The position numbers and the translations under genes were made by a program. The notes under the pieces are model-generated. The model was given only the letters and a program-made list of their open reading frames with translations. It was not told where the DNA came from and did not search any database. Shown one piece after another: positions 18,370 to 26,826 of a stretch of 64,000 nt of DNA (positions are counted from its first letter, which is position 1; each line of letters opens with the position of its first letter). The stretch is from contig JALCLX010000005.1 of the NCBI GenBank assembly GCA_022648165.1, positions 124,001 through 188,000 of the forward strand, given 5' to 3'. This DNA is from Ancrocorticia sp. Its GTDB lineage: Bacteria; Actinomycetota; Actinomycetes; Actinomycetales; Actinomycetaceae.

Positions 18370-18425
18370 GTCACCTCTCAAGTCTAAAGCCCGCCCCCGC
18401 GGCGTGCCGCACGCTCCCGCAGATA

Positions 18426-19217
18426 TCACGCAAGAAGCGTCCGGTCGGATAGCTCCGCACCGTGCTGTTTTTCAAACTCCGCAAGGAGATCGCGCACCGT
18501 CATCGCCTCTTTGTCCGCACCGGCCACATCGAGGATGATACGGCCCTGATGCATCATGATGAGCCGGTTGCCCATCTGAAGCGCCTGCTCCATATTATGC
18601 GTCACCATAAGCGCGGTGAGGTGATTGCTTTCCACCAGCTCCGCGGTCAGCTTGGTGACAAGTGCCGCGCGCTGTGGGTCTAGTGCGGCTGTGTGCTCAT
18701 CTAACAGCACGATCTTCGGATGCGTAAAAGTTGCCATGAGGAGTGACAACGATTGGCGCTGCCCACCAGAAAGCAGGCCAACCCAGTCCGTCAGACGGTC
18801 CTCAAGTCCTTGTTCAAGCACGGCGAGCTCCTGGCGAAACTCCTCACGTTTCGCCTTGGTTACTCCTCGCCGCAAACGCCGCTTTTGCCCACGTTTCTGG
18901 GCCATTGCAAGGTTCTCTTCGATCGTCATGTGTGGTGCGGTTCCAGCGGAAGGATTCTGAAACACGCGCCCAACATAAGCGGCTCGCTGGAAATCCGTCA
19001 GCCTGGTGACGTCCTTCCCATCGATTTCCACACGGCCCGAATCCGCCCTGATGGATCCGGAGACGATATTCAATAGTGTGGATTTCCCTGCGCCATTTGA
19101 TCCAATCACGGTCACAAAATCTCTGGCGTCCAGATGCAGATCGATATCGATCAACGCTTTGCGCTCGTTAACAGTGCCTGGGAAGAACGTCTTATTGATT
19201 CCTGTGAGGTCCAGCAT
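18426..19217 (-). CDS. ABC transporter ATP-binding protein (TrpX/BMP-like importer)
   Basis: The product is a 263-residue ATPase. Walker A is GSNGAGKST near residue 39-47, the signature is LLSGGQRQSLSLLMA, Walker B is KIVLLDEHTAALD and the H-loop is VTHNMEQAL. The glutamate is followed by His-Thr, not Pro-Thr; this DEHTAALD variant is usual in this importer subgroup. It partners the permease that overlaps it by one base and the lipoprotein upstream. The family takes up tryptophan or other small hydrophobic ligands in some bacteria; the substrate here is not fixed by sequence. Confidence 0.9.
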   Translation of the reverse strand: MLDLTGINKTFFPGTVNERKALIDIDLHLDARDFVTVIGSNGAGKSTLLNIVSGSIRADSGRVEIDGKDVTRLTDFQRAAYVGRVFQNPSAGTAPHMTIEENLAMAQKRGQKRRLRRGVTKAKREEFRQELAVLEQGLEDRLTDWVGLLSGGQRQSLSLLMATFTHPKIVLLDEHTAALDPQRAALVTKLTAELVESNHLTALMVTHNMEQALQMGNRLIMMHQGRIILDVAGADKEAMTVRDLLAEFEKQHGAELSDRTLLA

Positions 19218-20209
19218 CAGAGGTCCTTCCCATTGGTCACTTCGCCGGTACCGAAGCCAACCGGCGTACTCGCCTCTTCTGCGGCGACACGGACGACGGC
19301 GGCGCCGTCGTCATTCACATTTTGGTTTCTGCGTGCCCGGAACCGGTTCGGGATCCGTTTGAAAGCCTTCACCTGCGGCAAAACCAAAGCGAGTACAACC
19401 AAAATGGCGGAGATAAGTTTCTGATCATTCGGGTTCAAACCCGCCATCAACGCCAGTTGAATAACCACGCGGTACAGCACCGCTCCCACTACAACGGCCG
19501 ATGCCGCACGGAAGATCGTGAGGCGTCCGATGATCGCCTGGCCGATAATTACGGACGCCAAGCCCACCACGATCATCCCGATTCCCATTCCGATATCGGA
19601 AAAGCCTTGATACTGGCCGATGAGCGCACCGGAGAGCGCCACCAGGCCGTTGGACAGGGCGACTCCCAGAATAATCTGGGCGTCAGTGGAAACACCAAAG
19701 GAGCGGATCATTTCCGTGTTATCACCGGTGGCACGCATCGCCAAGCCCATATCCGTGTGGAGGAACCAGATGAGCACGGCGAGCACCAGCAGTGCCACAG
19801 GCAGGAGGATGAGGGGACCCAACCACGTGGCTCCCCCCATCAGCCCCTCGTTGCGCAGACTTGTAAACAATGTGTCCTCGCGCAGCATAGAAACGTTCGC
19901 GGCACCCATAATCCGCAGGTTGATCGAATACAGGCCAATCTGGGTCAGAATCCCCGCCAGCAGGCCATCGATATGCGCCTTCGTGTGCAGCACGCCCGTG
20001 ATCGTGCCAGCGATCAAACCCGCCACGAAAGCCGCCGCGGTTGCCACCCAAGGATTCACACCATTGACAATGGATATCGCTACCACGGCGCCTCCCGTGG
20101 TAAAACTGCCATCCACGGTGAGGTCGGCGAAATCAAGAATCCGGAATGTCAAATACACGCCCAGTGCCATGATGGCGTAGAGCAGGCCTAGTTCAACAGC
20201 GGATATCAT
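19217..20209 (-). CDS. ABC transporter permease (LivH/RbsC-type fold)
   Basis: A 330-residue integral membrane protein with eight or nine hydrophobic helices, opening MISAVELGLLYAIMALGVYL and containing the DFADLTVDGSF segment that marks the permeases of TrpX/ABC_sub_bind importers. The C-terminal tail (from about residue 290) is hydrophilic. The downstream ATPase starts in its last base, and the binding protein lies 43 bases upstream, so this is one three-gene operon. Confidence 0.9.
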   Translation of the reverse strand: MISAVELGLLYAIMALGVYLTFRILDFADLTVDGSFTTGGAVVAISIVNGVNPWVATAAAFVAGLIAGTITGVLHTKAHIDGLLAGILTQIGLYSINLRIMGAANVSMLREDTLFTSLRNEGLMGGATWLGPLILLPVALLVLAVLIWFLHTDMGLAMRATGDNTEMIRSFGVSTDAQIILGVALSNGLVALSGALIGQYQGFSDIGMGIGMIVVGLASVIIGQAIIGRLTIFRAASAVVVGAVLYRVVIQLALMAGLNPNDQKLISAILVVLALVLPQVKAFKRIPNRFRARRNQNVNDDGAAVVRVAAEEASTPVGFGTGEVTNGKDL

Positions 20210-20252
20210 ATCGTCTCCTCAACTGACGCACGGATAGGAATCAAACGTAGCG

Positions 20253-21263
20253 CTACTGTTCCCCGTAGACGTTTGCCGAATCTGCCTGGTCGATCAAATC
20301 TTGTGGAATCGTAACGCCCATACGCTTTGCCGCATCCAGGTTGAGGTACAGCAGCAGGTCGCTCTGCGTTTCAACAGGCATTGTTGCCGGATCATCGCCA
20401 TCCACGAGGATCTTGATCGCCATATCGGCCGTCTGTGCGCCAAGCGCGGAGTAGGAAAGACCGTATGTGGCGATGCCACCGTTCTTCACCGAGTCTCCTT
20501 CTGCAGGGAACACCGGAATGCCTTTTGATTCGCCCACCTGCAGTACTGCATCCAGGGCCGAAACTACGGTGTTGTCCGTTGGGACGTAGATCGCGTCTAC
20601 ATCCAGCGAATTCGCTGCCTGCTGCACGTCAGCCGTGGTGGCCGCCGTCGCCTCTTTGACTTCTACGCCAAGGTTCTTCGCAGCGTCCTTTACCCATTCC
20701 ACCTGGACTTGAGAATTCGCTTCGCCAGAGTTGTATATCACTCCGATCGTTTTCACATCCGGCACGATTTCCTTGATGAGATCCAGCTGCTCCTTCACCG
20801 GGTTCTTGTCCGACGTGCCCGTAACGTTTCCGCCGGGCGCATCCCACGATTTCACCAATCCCGCCTCCACCGGATCCGTGACAGCGGTGAACAGAACCGG
20901 AGTAGACGTCACCGCCTGCGCCAAGCCCTGCGCCATCGGAGTAGCGATACCTAAAATGAGATCGTAATCAGCGTTGGCCAGCTTGCCTGCGATCGAAGCG
21001 ATGGTTGACTGGTCGCCGTTCGCGTTCTCATCGTCAAAAGTTACGCACAGACGCGATTCCTTATTCAAGGTGTCCTTGAAACCTTCCGCAGCAGCATCGA
21101 GTGAGGCATGCGTCGTGGTGGTTGCTACCGCAATCTTCACTTGTTTGCAGTCGCTGTTGGTTGCGCTTCCGGACGGCGACGACGCACCGTCACTGCCACC
21201 ACAGGCAGCAAGCGAAAGCGCCGCCAGAGCACCGGCTGCGATTATGCTGAGGGTCTTCTTCAC
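20253..21263 (-). CDS. ABC substrate-binding lipoprotein (ABC_sub_bind/TrpX family)
   Basis: This 336-residue lipoprotein has a Lys-Lys head, hydrophobic core and lipobox ending LSLAAC, so the mature protein is tethered outside the membrane. The body, with VKIAVATTTTHASLDAA and VLFTAVTDPVEAGLVKSWD, fits the two-lobed ABC_sub_bind family (TrpX-like). The GTG at 21263 is preferred because AAGGA precedes it; an upstream start would add residues before the signal peptide. Family members bind tryptophan, other aromatic amino acids or unrelated ligands, so the ligand is not assigned. Confidence 0.88.
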   Translation of the reverse strand: MKKTLSIIAAGALAALSLAACGGSDGASSPSGSATNSDCKQVKIAVATTTTHASLDAAAEGFKDTLNKESRLCVTFDDENANGDQSTIASIAGKLANADYDLILGIATPMAQGLAQAVTSTPVLFTAVTDPVEAGLVKSWDAPGGNVTGTSDKNPVKEQLDLIKEIVPDVKTIGVIYNSGEANSQVQVEWVKDAAKNLGVEVKEATAATTADVQQAANSLDVDAIYVPTDNTVVSALDAVLQVGESKGIPVFPAEGDSVKNGGIATYGLSYSALGAQTADMAIKILVDGDDPATMPVETQSDLLLYLNLDAAKRMGVTIPQDLIDQADSANVYGEQ

Positions 21264-21548
21264 GATTGTTCCTTCCAGGCGGCGTGTGGGCCACATTGAT
21301 CAAAATCTTCGCAGCCGGCTAGCCAGGGTGTGCTGCCTAGACACGGGCCACGTATTTCGCGATAATAAGCGAATTATGCGCGGTTCTTAGTACCGTTCCA
21401 GCATGCGGAGAATGCCATACGCCACTCGGTTCGCATGAGTGGCGCGGCGACGCATTCCACATCGGATCAGTTTGCAGCGATGGGGCGCACTTGGGTAAAG
21501 TTTCTTGAGTTGCATGCGGGGAAATGCCCCGCGCTGCAGCACAGATTG

Positions 21549-21624
21549 GCCGCCTTAGCTCAGTCGGCAGAGCGATTCACTCGTAATGAATAGGTCGAGA
21601 GTTCGATTCTCTCAGGCGGCTCCA
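21549..21624 (+). tRNA. tRNA-Thr (anticodon CGT)
   Basis: A full cloverleaf folds. The acceptor stem pairs GCCGCCT with AGGCGGC, the D arm is GCTC/GAGC, the anticodon stem pairs ATTCA with TGAAT around a loop carrying CGT, and the T arm is GAGAG-TTCGATT-CTCTC. The CCA end appears to be encoded (TCCA at 21621-21624). Confidence 0.95.
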
Positions 21625-21659
21625 CTGTATCAATGGCGTGAGCACACTACTGTGGCCCA

Positions 21660-21860
21660 CTATTTGAACAGATCCCACAGCGAGAACGTGGTCTTCTTAT
21701 AGATGCTGTTCTTGACCGATCTGCCGGGATTCTTTACGAAACCCATTCCCTTCTTGCCATAACCAGGGATCACCGCGCGCTTCACGGCGCGCTTGGCGCG
21801 GCCCGTGGTTCGTGCCTTAAATGAGCGCTTCAGGCTCGGTGTACGCATTCCGAACTTCAT
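21660..21860 (-). CDS. Small conserved basic protein of unknown function
   Basis: From the ATG at 21860 this reads 66 residues beginning MKFGMRTPSLKRSFKARTTG, strongly basic, with GYGKKGMGFVKNPGRS in the second half and an aromatic end (FSLWDLF). Similar short proteins, as far as I recall, are common in Gram-positive bacteria, without known function; the charge suggests RNA or DNA binding. The longer frame to 21932 would overlap a pseudogene stop at 21919-21921 and is rejected. No Shine-Dalgarno precedes the ATG, so a leaderless mRNA is possible. It faces tRNA-Thr. Confidence 0.6.
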   Translation of the reverse strand: MKFGMRTPSLKRSFKARTTGRAKRAVKRAVIPGYGKKGMGFVKNPGRSVKNSIYKKTTFSLWDLFK

Positions 21861-21918
21861 GGAACGATCGTAGAACGTTCCAGCGAAGCAGGGAGCACTT
21901 TGGGAGCACTCTCGCGGC

Positions 21919-22185
21919 CTATCGCACACCATCTAACGGGTAATGGCACGCTACGCGATGCTCACCATCTGTCAGTGTGGGCTCCGTTGCGCATTTTTCT
22001 GTCGCAAATGGGCAACGGGTACGAAAACGGCATCCCTCCGGTGGATTGATTGCCGACGGCGGCTCGCCTTGCAGCGCAATAGATGATTCGCCGCGTACAT
22101 ACTCTGGATCGGGAACCGGAATCGCATCAATTAACGCTTGGGTGTACGGATGGAGCGGATGCGCGACGACGTCGTGCGCCGGAGA
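21919..22185 (-). pseudogene. 3' fragment of a peptide ABC transporter ATPase gene (OppF/DppF type)
   Basis: Read on the minus strand, about 88 codons encode the typical C-terminal oligopeptide-ABC tail: AHDVVAHPLHPYTQALIDA, then a LQGEPPSAINPPEGC block, CRFRTRCPFATEKC with its four-cysteine pattern, and the end GEHRVACHYPL, finishing at TAG 21919-21921. Nothing of the Walker A or B region remains upstream. The homology stops at about 22185, exactly where an MlrC fragment begins on the opposite strand, so a deletion has joined the two gene ends. Confidence 0.72.
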
Positions 22186-22909
22186 TGACGCCGCCCGCGT
22201 ACAACGCGAAGCGCAAAGAATTGCTCATGACTTCTGGAATGCACGCAAGCAGTTCTCATTCGTCTCGCCGGTAGGAACGATCGAGGAATGCTTGGCCCAT
22301 GGGCTTGATGCGCCCCGGCCCTATATGATTTCCGATTCGGGCGACAACCCGGGAGCTGGCGGCGCCGACGACGTCACCGTGGCTCTTGCAGCGTTGCTCC
22401 AATGGCAGCCGGTTCTGGATGGGAGCCTCAACGTACTCTATGCGTCGATCTTCGATCCGGCTTCCGCCACAACATGCTGGAATTCCGGCGTGGGAGCAGA
22501 GGTTAAACTGGAGCTCGGCGGGCATGTAGACACTCGCGATCCTGGGCCAATCGCCGTGCATGGGACCGTCCTTGCCACGTGTGACGATCCACGTGGTGGA
22601 CATACCGCGCTCATAAAAGTGAGAGGCCTGCGCGTCATCGTCACGCAACATCGCAACCAATACACCACATTCGAGCAATTCGCCCGCCTGGGCCTCGATC
22701 CACGAGCGGAGGATGTTGTGGTCGTAAAAATTGGGTACCTGGAGCCCGATCTCTACGCTGCGCACAAAGACTGGATGATGGCACTGACGCCTGGAGGCGT
22801 GGATCAGGACCTTATCCGGCTGGGCCATCACATGATTTCGCGGCCGATGTTCCCCTTCGATCCTGACATGGCCGATCCGGATCTGACAGGACGCGTGTGC
22901 CTGCCATGA
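22184..22909 (+). pseudogene. 3' half of an M81 metallopeptidase (MlrC) gene
   Basis: From DDAARVQREAQRIAHDFWNA onward the frame matches the C-terminal domain of MlrC/M81 proteins, including the hallmark SDSGDNPGAGGADDVT and the segments GGHVDTRDPGP and VIVTQHRNQ. The N-terminal peptidase domain with its zinc ligands, about 250 residues, is absent. The frame technically stays open back to 21977, but that part is antisense to the OppF-like fragment, so it is an artefact of fusion. The stop overlaps the ROK start (ATGA), which shows the original operon order mlrC-ROK kinase. Confidence 0.72.
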
Positions 22910-23838
22910 GCGCGCTCTTTGCCGGCATCGACGTGGGCGGAACGTCGATGAAATCTTTGGTCGTTGACCAATCTGGAGGCGTGATTAATCACATCACCTT
23001 TGCAACTCGGCCGCGAGCGCTCTCGCAAATAAGCGCTCTCGCAACCGATTTGGTAGCACACTATCCGAGCGTCGCCGGCATCGGAATTGTGGTGCCGGGT
23101 ACGGTGGATGAAAAAAATGGAACCGTAGGCTACGCATCAAACTTGGACCTTGCCAGGATCAATATCCCCGAAGCGGTAACCCACGCATGCGGACGCCCAA
23201 CCAAGCTTGGACACGATGGCCGCGGAGCCGGATTGGCCGAAAATCTCTTTGGTGCGGCACATGGATCACGCTCCAGCGTAGTGATACCGATCGGCACTGG
23301 GATTTCAGCTTCCCTTCATTTTCCAGGCCTGGTATGGCCTGGGTTCACCCATCAATCCGGGGAAATTGGGCACATCCCCGTTTATGTTGATGGGGAGCCG
23401 TGCGCATGTGGGCAGTTTGGCTGCCTAGAGGTTTATTCTTCAGCCAAGGGCATTGCCTCGCGCTACGAGGCTGCGACCGGAATATCGACAAGCGCCGCAC
23501 ACGTCCAGGAATTACGTGGATCGGATCCTATTGCAGATGCGGTGTGGAACAAAGCGATCGAAGCTTTGAGCCTGGTGCTTGCACAAATCACGTTGACGCT
23601 GGACCCCGAATGCATTGTGATCGGCGGCGGGCTTTCGGGCGCCGGTGAGGCGCTCCTCAGACCACTGAGAGACGCTCTCACGGCCCGTCTGGAGTGGCGC
23701 ACGCCCCCGCGCCTCGTCGGCTCCGCGTTGGGCGATTCCGCGGGACTCTGGGGCGCTGCGGTGTTAGGCTGCGAAGCGTCGGGAAGCGACGCATTCCTTT
23801 CCTGGAAACCGGAGCCATACCGGCAACAGGGACACTAG
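22906..23838 (+). CDS. ROK-family sugar kinase
   Basis: This 310-residue protein starts at ATG 22906, inside the stop of the mlrC remnant. The ATP-binding DVGGTSMKSL is at residues 8-17. The ROK zinc motif CACGQFGCLEVY, preceded by GEIGHIPV, lies near residue 160, and a second phosphate-binding block with CIVIGGGLSG near residue 240. No helix-turn-helix precedes it, so it is a kinase and not a repressor. The sugar is unknown: glucose, N-acetylmannosamine or another amino sugar are usual. It may now be poorly expressed, as the deletion upstream removed the operon's leading part. Confidence 0.87.
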   Translation: MSALFAGIDVGGTSMKSLVVDQSGGVINHITFATRPRALSQISALATDLVAHYPSVAGIGIVVPGTVDEKNGTVGYASNLDLARINIPEAVTHACGRPTKLGHDGRGAGLAENLFGAAHGSRSSVVIPIGTGISASLHFPGLVWPGFTHQSGEIGHIPVYVDGEPCACGQFGCLEVYSSAKGIASRYEAATGISTSAAHVQELRGSDPIADAVWNKAIEALSLVLAQITLTLDPECIVIGGGLSGAGEALLRPLRDALTARLEWRTPPRLVGSALGDSAGLWGAAVLGCEASGSDAFLSWKPEPYRQQGH

Positions 23839-23874
23839 TTTCCCGATATACTCAAATGCCCCAAAGGACTCCCG

Positions 23875-24588
23875 ATGATCGTAGAAATCTGCGTAGATAC
23901 CACCAGAGGAACACAGATAGCGCGCGATGAAGGTGCCGATCGTGTGGAACTCTGCCGTGATCTGTGGTGTGGCGGGCTCACGCCCACGTTAAGCGCCGTC
24001 GTCGAATCTCTCGAGGTCACACCTCGGCTAGGCGTGCAAGTCTTGGTGCGGTCTCGGCCTGGAAACTTCGTGTTTACACGGGATGAAGTGCAGGGCATGT
24101 GCGCCAGTATGAAGGAAATCTGCAATGCTACGGCAGGAGCGGCCCCTGAACACCTCGGTTTCGTAGTAGGTTCCGTGAGCCTAGCTGGACGCATTGACAG
24201 CGACGCCGTCGCCCGCTTCCGTGATGCCGCAGATGGGCACAGCGTGGCCTTCCATCGCGCCTTTGACGCTACAGCGGACCACACGGCGGCCTTAGAAGAC
24301 CTTGTCTCTTTAGGAATTGTGCGCGTGCTGACAACCGGCGGTACTACGGGGAAAGCGGATATCGCGGGGCTGCGATCACTCATCCACCAAGCCGATGGCC
24401 GCATCGCAATTCTCGCCTCTGGGGGGCTGCGTGCGCACAACGTAGCCCAGATCGTTGAGCAGGTTGGAGCGCATGAAGTTCACATGCGCGCACCTTTACG
24501 TCAAAGCGTTCAGGGTGGACCTCCGGAGGGCACTGATCCCACCGAAGTTGCCCATATCGTCGCGGCGTTGCGGCCACCTCTGGGCTAA
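23875..24588 (+). CDS. cutC: CutC family protein
   Basis: A 237-residue TIM-barrel protein of the CutC family, with the conserved opening VEICVDTTRGTQIARDEGAD, ELCRDLWCGGLTP, VLVRSRPGNFVFT and FHRAFDATADHTAALEDL, and VLTTGGTTGKAD. The family was named for copper homeostasis in E. coli, but that role is disputed and an enzymatic role in sugar or amino-sugar metabolism is more often suggested. Its place behind a ROK kinase and an mlrC remnant fits a catabolic setting. It follows the ROK gene by 36 bases. Confidence 0.88.
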   Translation: MIVEICVDTTRGTQIARDEGADRVELCRDLWCGGLTPTLSAVVESLEVTPRLGVQVLVRSRPGNFVFTRDEVQGMCASMKEICNATAGAAPEHLGFVVGSVSLAGRIDSDAVARFRDAADGHSVAFHRAFDATADHTAALEDLVSLGIVRVLTTGGTTGKADIAGLRSLIHQADGRIAILASGGLRAHNVAQIVEQVGAHEVHMRAPLRQSVQGGPPEGTDPTEVAHIVAALRPPLG

Positions 24589-24663
24589 CCTCAGCGAAGC
24601 TAGCGGCGCATTCTCCTGGCAGTGCCGTGCATCACAACCTCTCCACCCAGATGAAATGCAAAG

Positions 24664-24707
24664 TTAGGTAATGCTAACGTATTTTCGAACGTTTAATGTT
24701 ACCTAAT
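24664..24707 (+). promoter_or_regulatory. DtxR/IdeR-type iron box upstream of the siderophore importer
   Basis: TTAGGTAATGCTAACGTAT at 24664-24682 matches most positions of the 19-bp DtxR/IdeR palindrome (TTAGGTTAGSCTAACCTAA). A partial site in opposite orientation, TAATGTTACCTAATT, follows at about 24693-24707. Lying 50-70 bases before the binding-protein ATG, they predict iron-dependent repression of the whole cluster. Confidence 0.75.
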
Positions 24708-24733
24708 TCGTTTCATCTGATAGGAGTCGCATT

Positions 24734-25741
24734 ATGCGATCATTCACGAGGCTCACTGGCCTGGTTACTGCCGGACTAGCAGCATTCGCCCTGACTGCAT
24801 GCGGAACCGATTCGCCATCAGCCACCGAATCGAGCCAAGCCGCCACAGCCGAGGCCTCGGCTGATGCGATCTGGCCCCGCACAGTCACGGACGAGAAGGG
24901 CGAAGTGACACTCGATGCCCAGCCAGAAAAGATCGTCTCCACGTCGATCTCCGTGACGGGCACGCTACTCGCGATCAATGCGCCAGTGGTCGCCTCAGCC
25001 GCGACCTCCGTATCGGATATCACCGACGACAAAGGATTCTTCTCCCAGTGGGCCGATGTGGCGGACGAACGCGGAGTGGACGTACTCTATGACAACCTCG
25101 AATTCTCAATGGAAGCCCTCATCGCAGCCGATCCGGATCTCGTTATCGTCTCCACATCAGGCGCCGATTCCGTTCTGGACCACTACGACGAAATCTCGGC
25201 ACAGTTCCCCACACTTGTGGTCGATTACTCCAAGCAAACCTGGCAAGACCTAGCCACCGAACTTGGCGAGGCAACAGGCCATGAAGCTGATGCCGCCCAG
25301 GCAATTTCTGACTTCGATGATTACGCAGCCACCGCAGCGCAATCGATCACAGTTCCGGAAGGCGGCGTCTCCATCGTGTCCTACAACGGGCCGGGAGCCG
25401 ACCAGGGCATCGCGAAGAAAACCGGGCCGCATGCCCAGCTGATGAACGAGCTTGGCATCGACGTCGTTGAGGCACCGGCAGACCTGGACACGAGCGAGCA
25501 GGAGCGTTCCGATTTCGCCTTCGTAACCTTTGAGAACCTATCCCAGGCCATCGGCGGAGACGCAGTATTCCTGCTTTCGGGAACAGAAGAAACTGTACAG
25601 GCCTTCGAATCCCAATCCGTCCTTGCCAACCTTCCGGCCGTGCAATCAGGATCGGTTTATCCGCTTGGGCCTACATCCTTCCGCATTGATTACTACTCCG
25701 GGAAACAGTTTATCGACGCCGTCGTCGACGCCTTAAGTTGA
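24734..25741 (+). CDS. Iron-siderophore ABC transporter substrate-binding lipoprotein (FecB-like)
   Basis: The 335-residue lipoprotein has a signal peptide ending in the lipobox FALTAC (Cys23). The mature part has the FecB/BtuF-type fold, with KIVSTSISVTGTLLAINAP, EALIAADPDLVIVS and SVYPLGPTSFRIDYYSG. It would capture a ferric siderophore outside the cell and deliver it to the two permeases. AGGAGTCGC precedes the ATG. The first permease starts in the last base of its stop codon. An iron box lies just upstream. Confidence 0.92.
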   Translation: MRSFTRLTGLVTAGLAAFALTACGTDSPSATESSQAATAEASADAIWPRTVTDEKGEVTLDAQPEKIVSTSISVTGTLLAINAPVVASAATSVSDITDDKGFFSQWADVADERGVDVLYDNLEFSMEALIAADPDLVIVSTSGADSVLDHYDEISAQFPTLVVDYSKQTWQDLATELGEATGHEADAAQAISDFDDYAATAAQSITVPEGGVSIVSYNGPGADQGIAKKTGPHAQLMNELGIDVVEAPADLDTSEQERSDFAFVTFENLSQAIGGDAVFLLSGTEETVQAFESQSVLANLPAVQSGSVYPLGPTSFRIDYYSGKQFIDAVVDALS

Positions 25742-26826
25742 TGACCAGCACGATACCAGTAGAAGAGGTGGCATCGATTGGTGCCACCTCTTCGCACGCG
25801 CAGAGATCCCCCGCAGCACCCCGCACGTCGCACGCTGTGCGGGGCATCGTACTTTTGATCGTCGTGCTCGTGCCACTTGCGGCAGCAAGCCTCGCATTCG
25901 GATCGCGCACGATTCCCTTGACCGTCACGATCGACGCGCTCCGGCACTTCGATCCCGCGAACGACGCCCACCTCATAGTCCGGGAGCTGCGTATCCCCCG
26001 CGCGATTCTGGCGATCGTGGCCGGGGCGTGCCTGGGCCTTGCCGGTGCGCTGATGCAATCGCTCACGCGCAACGCCCTGGCAGAGCCGGGCACTCTGGGC
26101 GTCAACGCTGGGGCGGCAACGGGTGTGGTTGTGGGGCTCGCATTCTTCGGGGGTGCGTCCATTGCTGTCTACGTGTGGTTTGCGCTGATTGGCGCCGCGG
26201 CCGCAGCGTTCATAGTGCACCGGTTGGGGCACGCCCGCGAATCAGGTGTCAATCCAATCCGCCTCGTACTTGCTGGCGCGGGGCTCTCCGTCACACTCAG
26301 TTCGCTCACCACTATGGTGATCCTCTCAAGCCCACAAACTGTATTCGATTCATTCCGCAATTGGGCTAGCGGTTCACTTCAAGGACGCGGCTGGGAGGTG
26401 CTTCCCGCGGTCTCACTCTGCTTGTTGGCCGGTGCCATATTGGCCGCCTTTCTTGCGAGATCGCTCAACGCCGTATCACTGGGTTCCGAGATGGCGCGCG
26501 GCCTGGGCGTCAATGTCACTCGCACGTGGGCGCTCACGAATCTCGCAATCATCATCCTTGCCGGCGGCGCAACAGCGGCCATCGGCCCGGTCTCCTTTAT
26601 CGGCCTAGCCGCACCCCACATCGCGCGCTCCATCGTGGGCCCAAATCACGTGTGGGTGCTTCCATATTCAGCTCTGATCGCTGCAGCCATTGTGCTGCTT
26701 GCAGATGTCGCGGGCCGCGTTGTGATCATGCCCGGCGAAGTGGGCGCTGGCATTATGAGCGCCCTTATCGGCGCGCCCTTCTTCATCGCGCTTGTGCGCC
26801 GCGGACGAGTGGAGGGTATCGAATGA
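25741..26826 (+). CDS. Siderophore ABC transporter permease (FecCD family), first subunit
   Basis: The protein has 361 residues from the ATG at 25741 (TGATG junction with the binding-protein stop) and about nine to ten hydrophobic helices. FecCD hallmarks are LRIPRAILAIVAGACLGLAG, then MQSLTRNALAEPGTLGVNAG, and GPVSFIGLAAPHIAR before the last helices. A roughly 30-residue cytoplasmic head precedes the first helix. The second permease begins inside its stop codon (ATGA), so the two subunits are coupled. Confidence 0.93.
   Translation: MTSTIPVEEVASIGATSSHAQRSPAAPRTSHAVRGIVLLIVVLVPLAAASLAFGSRTIPLTVTIDALRHFDPANDAHLIVRELRIPRAILAIVAGACLGLAGALMQSLTRNALAEPGTLGVNAGAATGVVVGLAFFGGASIAVYVWFALIGAAAAAFIVHRLGHARESGVNPIRLVLAGAGLSVTLSSLTTMVILSSPQTVFDSFRNWASGSLQGRGWEVLPAVSLCLLAGAILAAFLARSLNAVSLGSEMARGLGVNVTRTWALTNLAIIILAGGATAAIGPVSFIGLAAPHIARSIVGPNHVWVLPYSALIAAAIVLLADVAGRVVIMPGEVGAGIMSALIGAPFFIALVRRGRVEGIE

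Noticed and set aside
21264..21548. T-box or tryptophan riboswitch upstream of the TrpX-like importer
   Set aside because: No T-box consensus, specifier arrangement or antiterminator was found; only a GCCACTC/GAGTGGC hairpin at 21421-21443.
21861..21881. LexA/SOS box GGAACG...CGTTCC
   Set aside because: The arms are palindromic only at the outer six bases and the spacing does not fit GAAC-N4-GTTC.
21977..22909. A single intact 310-residue MlrC-like protein
   Set aside because: The first 69 codons lie antisense to an OppF-like C-terminal tail and only the rest matches MlrC, so the frame is a chance fusion across a deletion.
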